NCBI RefSeq assembly: GCF_008831125.1
Contig: NZ_WBKA01000004.1
Coordinates: 1 to 64,000 of the forward strand
Source of the DNA: Pseudoclavibacter caeni
Lineage (GTDB): Bacteria > Actinomycetota > Actinomycetes > Actinomycetales > Microbacteriaceae
Direction of reading: 5' to 3'
Length of the DNA: 64,000 bases
The notes under the pieces were generated by a model that worked only from the letters and a program-made list of their open reading frames with translations, did no database searches and was not told the DNA's origin. A program made the translations under genes and the position numbers. Shown here piece after piece: positions 58,683 through 64,000 of the stretch (its first letter is position 1; every line of letters begins with the position of its first letter).

Positions 58683-59453
58683 TCAGTCGCGCGCGACAAC
58701 CGGGTTGACCAGACTGCCGATGCCGGAGACCGTGCAGGTGACGACGTCACCAGGGGTGATCGGCCGCACGCCGGCGGGCGTGCCGGTGAGGATGACGTCG
58801 CCGGGCAGCAGCGTGAACGCGTCGCTGATCGTCTCGACGAGCGTGCCGAGGCGGAAGATCAGGTCGCGGGTGGAGCCGTGCTGGGCGGGCTCGCCGTTCA
58901 CCTGCGAGCTGACCGTGACGTCCTCGGCGTCGAGGTCGGTCTCGACGACGGGGCCGAGCGGGCAGAACGTGTCCATGCCCTTCGCGCGCGCCCACTGCCG
59001 GTCGTCACGCTGCAGCGTGCGCGAGCTGACGTCATTCGCCACGGTGAACCCGAACACCGCCTCGCGCCAGCGGTCGGCGGGCAGGCGGCGGGTGGTGCGA
59101 CCGATCACGAGCGCCAGCTCCGCCTCGAGCTCGACGGTGCCGGCGAACGGCGGGATGCGGATCGCGTCGCCGGGGCCGATCACCGCCGTGTTCGGCTTGA
59201 GGAACAGCAGCGGGTGATCGGGCACCTCGTTGCCCTTCTCGGCGGCGTGCGCGGCGTAGTTGCGGCCCACGCACACGATCTTGGAACGGGGGATCACTGG
59301 GGCGAGCAGCCGCACGGCCGTGATCGGCACCCGCTCCCCCGTCGTCTCGTACCCGTCGAACAGGGGATCGCCCCGCAGCACCACCAGGTCGGTGTCGTCG
59401 AGCACGCCGAACCGCGGTGCGGCGTCCTTCGTGACGAAGCGGGCGATCTTCAT
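58683..59453 (-). CDS. fumarylacetoacetate hydrolase family protein
   Basis: 256 residues of the FAH superfamily (2-keto acid hydrolases and decarboxylases such as acylpyruvases and oxaloacetate decarboxylases). Typical segments: CVGRNYAAHAAE, LFLKPNTAV, metal-binding ELEAELALVIG, ANDVSSRTLQ and VILTGTPAGV. The substrate is uncertain. GGAGGT is 7 nt before ATG 59453. It follows ilvE, a usual actinobacterial order. Confidence 0.88.
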   Translation of the reverse strand: MKIARFVTKDAAPRFGVLDDTDLVVLRGDPLFDGYETTGERVPITAVRLLAPVIPRSKIVCVGRNYAAHAAEKGNEVPDHPLLFLKPNTAVIGPGDAIRIPPFAGTVELEAELALVIGRTTRRLPADRWREAVFGFTVANDVSSRTLQRDDRQWARAKGMDTFCPLGPVVETDLDAEDVTVSSQVNGEPAQHGSTRDLIFRLGTLVETISDAFTLLPGDVILTGTPAGVRPITPGDVVTCTVSGIGSLVNPVVARD

Positions 59454-59566
59454 GGGCGGACCTCCAGAGACGACGCGGGCCCGGGCGGCCCGGGCGGGAA
59501 CGAGGTCATCCTAGTCGCCCGGACCCCGAGGCGCGGCGTCGTCCGGCCGCCGGCCCGGAGAGACGG

Positions 59567-59604
59567 GACGGGCCCCGGACTCCGCGGGGAGTCCGGGGCC
59601 CGTC
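59567..59604 (-). terminator. 17-bp perfect hairpin after ilvE
   Basis: Arms 59567-59583 and 59588-59604 pair perfectly around a GCGG loop, 17 bp beyond the ilvE stop. It is among the strongest hairpins in the window; there is no U-tract. Confidence 0.8.
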
Positions 59605-59621
59605 GACGCGAGCGGACGCGA

Positions 59622-60737
59622 TCAGCGCGCCGGCGCCAGCTGCACCATCCAGCCGCGCCTGTCGGGCACGCGGCCGAACTGGATGTCGGTGAGCGCCTTC
59701 CGCAGCCCCATGGTCACCTCGCCGCCGGTGTTCCGGGCGGCCGGGATGGAGACCGTGCGGCCCTTCAACGCGGCGAGCGGATTGATCACCGCGGCCGTGC
59801 CGCAGGCGAAGATCTCGGTGAACGTGCCGTCGGCGACGCGCTCGCGCCACTCGTCGAGCGACACCGCACGCTCCTCGACCTTCAGGCCGAAGTCCTCGGC
59901 GGCGATCGTCAGCAGCGACTCGCGGGTCACGCCATGCAGGATCGAGCCGGTGAGCTTCGGGGTGACGAGCACGTTGTCATCGGTGACGAACATGATGTTC
60001 ATGCCGCCGAGCTCGTCGACGTTCGTGTGCGTCTCGGTGTCGAGGAACAGCACCTGCGCGCAGCCGTTCGCGTGGGCCTCGTTCTCGGGCTCCAGGCTGG
60101 CCGCGTAGTTGCCGCCGCACTTCGCCTCGCCCGTGCCGCCGAGCGACGTGCGGGCGAAGTCCTCGCTCAGCCAGATGTCGACGGGCTTGACCCCGTCGGC
60201 GAAGTACGGGCCGGCCGGCGAGGCGATCAGCACGAACTTGACCTCCTGCGCGCTGCGCACGCCGAGGAACTGCTCGGTGGCGAACATGAACGGCCGCAGG
60301 TACAGGCTCTTCTCGCCCTCGGGATCCGGCACCCAGTCACGGTCGACGGTGCCGAGCTGGCGCAGCGACTCGACGAACAGGTCGGTCGGCAGCTGCGGCA
60401 GGGCCAGCCGCTCGGCCGACTTCTGGAACCGGGCGGCGTTGCGCTCGGGACGGAACGTCCACACCGAGCCGTCCGCGTGGCGGTAGCCCTTCAGCCCCTC
60501 GAAGATCTCCTGGGCGTAGTGCAGCACCGAGGCACCCGGGTAGACGGCCAGCGGCCCGTACGGGAGCACCTGGGCGTCGTGCCAGCCGTGCTCGACGTCG
60601 TAGTCGATCGTGACCATGTGGTCGCTGAAGTGGACGCCGAAGCCGGGGTCGGCGAGGATCTCGGCACGCTTCGCGGGGTCGGTGGGATGGGGGTTGGGGG
60701 TGTGCGCGAACGTCAGCGCATCCGTCGTGTCGCTCAT
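59622..60737 (-). CDS. ilvE: branched-chain amino acid aminotransferase
   Basis: Fold type IV PLP enzyme that makes valine, leucine and isoleucine from their keto acids. 371 residues from ATG 60737 with AAGGAAG; the PLP lysine is K206 in GEAKCGGNYAAS. Lies 158 bp after leuB, with its own -10 TATCCT (60867-60862) and a GC-rich leader. Confidence 0.96.
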   Translation of the reverse strand: MSDTTDALTFAHTPNPHPTDPAKRAEILADPGFGVHFSDHMVTIDYDVEHGWHDAQVLPYGPLAVYPGASVLHYAQEIFEGLKGYRHADGSVWTFRPERNAARFQKSAERLALPQLPTDLFVESLRQLGTVDRDWVPDPEGEKSLYLRPFMFATEQFLGVRSAQEVKFVLIASPAGPYFADGVKPVDIWLSEDFARTSLGGTGEAKCGGNYAASLEPENEAHANGCAQVLFLDTETHTNVDELGGMNIMFVTDDNVLVTPKLTGSILHGVTRESLLTIAAEDFGLKVEERAVSLDEWRERVADGTFTEIFACGTAAVINPLAALKGRTVSIPAARNTGGEVTMGLRKALTDIQFGRVPDRRGWMVQLAPAR

Positions 60738-60895
60738 GTCTTCCTTCACTTCGAACGAGGTCTCGTCACGCCGTGACACGCGAGCTCTGTGTGCGGGCCG
60801 GGGCGCGGGGACGGGGGCGCGCGATCGTGTCGCGCGGGAACGGCTCAGCCGTCCGTCTCTCAGGATACTCTGCCCCGGCCCCGGACGCCCGGTGA
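60738..60895 (-). promoter_or_regulatory. ilvE promoter and leader
   Basis: A -10 TATCCT (60867-60862) predicts a leader of about 115 nt. It contains a perfect CGCGCGA/TCGCGCG hairpin (60818-60836) and smaller stems. I found no leader peptide rich in branched-chain codons, so attenuation of the classic kind is not supported. Confidence 0.4.
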
Positions 60896-61942
60896 TCAGC
60901 CGAGTCGGGCGAGGATCGCGTCGCCGATCTCGGCCGTGCCGCGGGCGGCGTCCCCGCGCGCGGCCGTGTCGGCCCGCACGGCCTGCCGGATGCGCTCGGC
61001 CGGCCCGGGGTGGCCGAGCGTGTCGAGCATGAGGGCCACCGACAGGATCGCGGCGGTCGGGTCGGCGACGCCCTGCCCGGCGATGTCGGGCGCCGACCCG
61101 TGGATCGGCTCGAACATGCTGGGCGCCGTGCCGTCGGGGTTGATGTTGCCCGAGGCGGCCAGTCCGATGCCGCCGGTGATGGCCGCGGCGAGATCGGTGA
61201 GGATGTCGCCGAACAGGTTGTCGGTGACGATCACGTCGAACCGGCCGGGGTCTGTGACGATGAAGATCGTGGCCGCGTCGACATGCAGGTAGTCGTGGGT
61301 GACGTCCGGGTGCGCGGCGGCGACCTCGTCGACGAGCCGCTGCCACATCCCGCCCGCGTTGACCAGCACGTTCTTCTTGTGCACGAGGGTGACATGCCGG
61401 CGCGGCCGTCGCTCGGCGAGGGCGAACGCGTGCTCGATGAGCCGCCGGGCGCCGAAGGCGGTGTTCACCGACACCTCGGTGGCGACCTCGTGGGGCGTGC
61501 CGACGCGCAGGGCGCCGCCATTGCCGGTGTACAGCCCCTCGGTGCCCTCACGCACGACGACGAAGTCGATCGGCCCGGGATCTGCCAGCGGGGAGGCGAC
61601 CCCGGGGAACAGCTCCACCGGGCGCAGGTTCACATAGTGGTCGAACGCGAAGCGCAGACGCAGCAGCAGCCCGCGCTCGAGCACCCCGGCGGGCACCCGG
61701 CGGGGATCGCCCACCGCGCCGAGCAGCAGCGCGTCATGCCGACGCAGCTCGGCCATCGTCTCGTCCGAGAGCACCTCGCCGGTGCGCTCGTAGCGCCGCG
61801 CGCCCAGGTCGTACTCGGTCGTCGTGATCGCGAGCCCCGCATCGCCGGCCACCCGCGCGAGCACGCGCAGCCCCTGCTCGACGACCTCCGGCCCGATGCC
61901 GTCGCCGGGGATCACCCCGAGATCGATCGTGGTGTCGCTCAT
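60896..61942 (-). CDS. leuB: 3-isopropylmalate dehydrogenase
   Basis: NAD-dependent oxidative decarboxylase of leucine synthesis. 348 residues from ATG 61942, a normal length. [10 protein letters not shown] at the N-terminus and the [12 protein letters not shown] and [14 protein letters not shown] blocks are family signatures. GGAGG lies upstream. It is followed by ilvE. Confidence 0.97.
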   Translation of the reverse strand: MSDTTIDLGVIPGDGIGPEVVEQGLRVLARVAGDAGLAITTTEYDLGARRYERTGEVLSDETMAELRRHDALLLGAVGDPRRVPAGVLERGLLLRLRFAFDHYVNLRPVELFPGVASPLADPGPIDFVVVREGTEGLYTGNGGALRVGTPHEVATEVSVNTAFGARRLIEHAFALAERRPRRHVTLVHKKNVLVNAGGMWQRLVDEVAAAHPDVTHDYLHVDAATIFIVTDPGRFDVIVTDNLFGDILTDLAAAITGGIGLAASGNINPDGTAPSMFEPIHGSAPDIAGQGVADPTAAILSVALMLDTLGHPGPAERIRQAVRADTAARGDAARGTAEIGDAILARLG

Positions 61943-62035
61943 CCTCTTGAACCTCCCTCCGCGCGCCCGCTCGGACGCGCCCACGCCGCTGCCCGGACAC
62001 GGATCCCGGGCTCCCGCCCACGCGGGCCGCAGCGG

Positions 62036-62509
62036 CTACTGCTGTACGAGGACGTCCTCGAGAAGCGTCCCCAGAATCAGATCGTTCACGGCGGGCACGG
62101 ACATGACCGCCTGCTGAGCTGACACGACCACGACGGGCACGAGCGCGAGGCCGGCGAGCAACACGAGCGCCCGCTGCCACCACGCCCGCCCGCGCGACAC
62201 CCCCCAAGTGCCGACGAGCAGCCCGACGGGCACGAGTGCCGAGACAGCGAGCAGCGCCCACCGCGTCCACCCGAACGTGGCGAACACGAGCTGCCAGCCG
62301 GTGTCATCGTTGGCGAACGCGAAGGCGAACGCCTGCCACACCGGGTAGGCGAACGCGAGCGCGCCGATGACGAGCCAGACCACGTCACCGCGGGTGACGC
62401 GGGCATGCCGTGCCCCCGACCGCGCGACCAGCCCGTCGGAGCGGGCGTCGGCCGGCCGGGAGCGGTCCACTGCCGCCGCGACGGCTGTGTCGTCACGCTG
62501 CTCGTCCAT
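62036..62509 (-). CDS. hypothetical membrane protein, three helices
   Basis: 157 residues from ATG 62509 (GGAGAG upstream). A charged N-terminus (1-40) is followed by three hydrophobic helices (about 43-66, 78-99 and 114-134) and a short C-terminal tail. I recognise no family. It lies in the ilvC-leuB interval, 93 bp before leuB, and is probably cotranscribed. Confidence 0.7.
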   Translation of the reverse strand: MDEQRDDTAVAAAVDRSRPADARSDGLVARSGARHARVTRGDVVWLVIGALAFAYPVWQAFAFAFANDDTGWQLVFATFGWTRWALLAVSALVPVGLLVGTWGVSRGRAWWQRALVLLAGLALVPVVVVSAQQAVMSVPAVNDLILGTLLEDVLVQQ

Positions 62510-62538
62510 GGTGCTCTCTCCGCGCCCCCGTCGCGCGC

Positions 62539-62943
62539 TCAACGGCCCGCTCCCGCCGCGATGATCAGCGTGAGGATCCACGGCCAGGGGGCCAGCAGCA
62601 CGAGGCCGGCGACGCCCCACAGCGCCTTCCACGGCCAGCGGCGGCCGGGCAGCAGGATGAGCCCGGCGACGCCCCACAGCAGCGGGGCTCCGACGCCGAG
62701 CACGAGCTGCACCCGGTCGAGCCCGTCGAGCAGGGGCTGCGGCGGGGTGTCGAGCCGGCCGAGCAGGATGCTCGCCCAGGCGACGGTGAACAGGACGAGC
62801 ACGCCGAGGACGACGCCCACCCCGATCAGCGCCGGCGCGGGCAGCCGGTCGAGCGCGGCGAGGCCGCCCGCAGGGGCGTCCTCCGCCGCATCGGTCGCGC
62901 CCGAGACGTCATCCGCCCCCGGGACGTCATGCTCACCGGCCAT
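62539..62943 (-). CDS. hypothetical membrane protein, small
   Basis: 134 residues. An acidic N-terminus (1-30), a membrane helix (about 38-62), and one or two more hydrophobic stretches (about 80-98 and 108-130) rich in Trp and Leu. No family is recognised. It lies 29 bp before the next small membrane gene; the two probably form a pair. Confidence 0.7.
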   Translation of the reverse strand: MAGEHDVPGADDVSGATDAAEDAPAGGLAALDRLPAPALIGVGVVLGVLVLFTVAWASILLGRLDTPPQPLLDGLDRVQLVLGVGAPLLWGVAGLILLPGRRWPWKALWGVAGLVLLAPWPWILTLIIAAGAGR

Positions 62944-63063
62944 AGCCAGCTCCTCTCCGATCGCGGCCCGTCCGGACCACTGTCTCAGGTCACCATGATA
63001 CGGGCCCAGCCGCGCGGCCGGATGGCAGCGCCCCTGACCGCCGCGGGAGGGACGCCGCCGAAT

Positions 63064-63112
63064 CCGTCCCGAGACGGACGATGGGCCGCACCCGTGAGGG
63101 CGCGACCCATCG
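63064..63112 (-). terminator. hairpins after ilvC
   Basis: CGATGGGCCGC (63079-63089) pairs with GCGACCCATCG (63102-63112) with one mismatch, and next to it TCCGTC/GACGGA (63064-63079) form a second stem. They lie about 50 bp beyond the ilvC stop. The 216-bp gap holds no gene that I can see. Confidence 0.5.
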
Positions 63113-63159
63113 GACCGGCGTTGCAGACGACCCCGGTCATGCCGCTCGAACCCGGCGGA

Positions 63160-64000
<841 letters not shown>

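Overview
This 64 kb window is a very GC-rich chromosomal segment of an actinobacterium. The gene order argCJBDF-argGH-tyrS-rRNA, the infC/DUF1844/SseB/priA-hisHBC block, a LexA with actinobacterial SOS half-sites, DUF3117, a MhuD-type protein and the hem cluster suggest the order Micrococcales; genus and species cannot be fixed from the sequence. It reads as core genome: I see no insertion sequence, prophage, CRISPR array, tRNA gene or conjugation gene, and nothing I would call a wholly new system. The interest lies in gene starts, operators, RNA structures, missing partners and one decaying gene.

Layout. 1-636: the 5' end of a 16S rRNA gene (minus), its leader and its promoter. 637-10400 (minus): arginine biosynthesis argC-argJ-argB-argD-argF then argG-argH, followed by tyrS; argR is missing from its usual place. 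10401-16198 (minus): pheST, a SpoU/TrmH rRNA methyltransferase, and infC-rpmI-rplT; infC starts at AUU. 16421-20978: DUF1844 (plus), then SseB-like, hisA/priA, hisH, hisB, hisC (minus; no hisD). 21107-22508: divergent SOS pair, a LysM membrane protein and lexA. 22539-26886: hflX (minus), then a methyltransferase, an acyl-CoA synthetase and a MhuD-type heme oxygenase (plus). 27090-30830: dapD / dapE, DUF3117, O-methyltransferase, tatB. 30927-36605: an overlapping minus-strand set (MgtE-like CBS protein, DUF1003, Mrp), a stress-type membrane protein, a decayed pepP and a PHP phosphoesterase. 36626-40978 (minus): ferrous-iron system efeU-efeO-efeB behind a likely DtxR/IdeR box. 41135-46663 (plus): PIG-L deacetylase fused to a membrane domain, fdxA, dapC, citrate synthase, YdcF-like protein. 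46789-49863: typA (minus) and glpX (plus). 49959-58643: heme biosynthesis, hemE-hemY-hemC-hemD-hemB-hemL (minus), divergent from hemA (plus). 58683-64000 (minus): FAH-family hydrolase, ilvE, leuB, two small membrane proteins and ilvC, which runs off the window.

How it works together. The window supplies most of arginine synthesis, parts of histidine, lysine/DAP and branched-chain amino-acid synthesis, nearly the whole route from glutamyl-tRNA to coproporphyrin, iron import through EfeUOB, and a candidate heme-degrading enzyme. EfeB needs heme and Tat export, and tatB is present. Many genes have a -10 hexamer (TANNNT, GANAAT or CACAAT) ending 6-8 nt before the start codon, which implies leaderless mRNAs. 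I used this to choose several starts (hemE, hemA, hisC, tatB, dapE).
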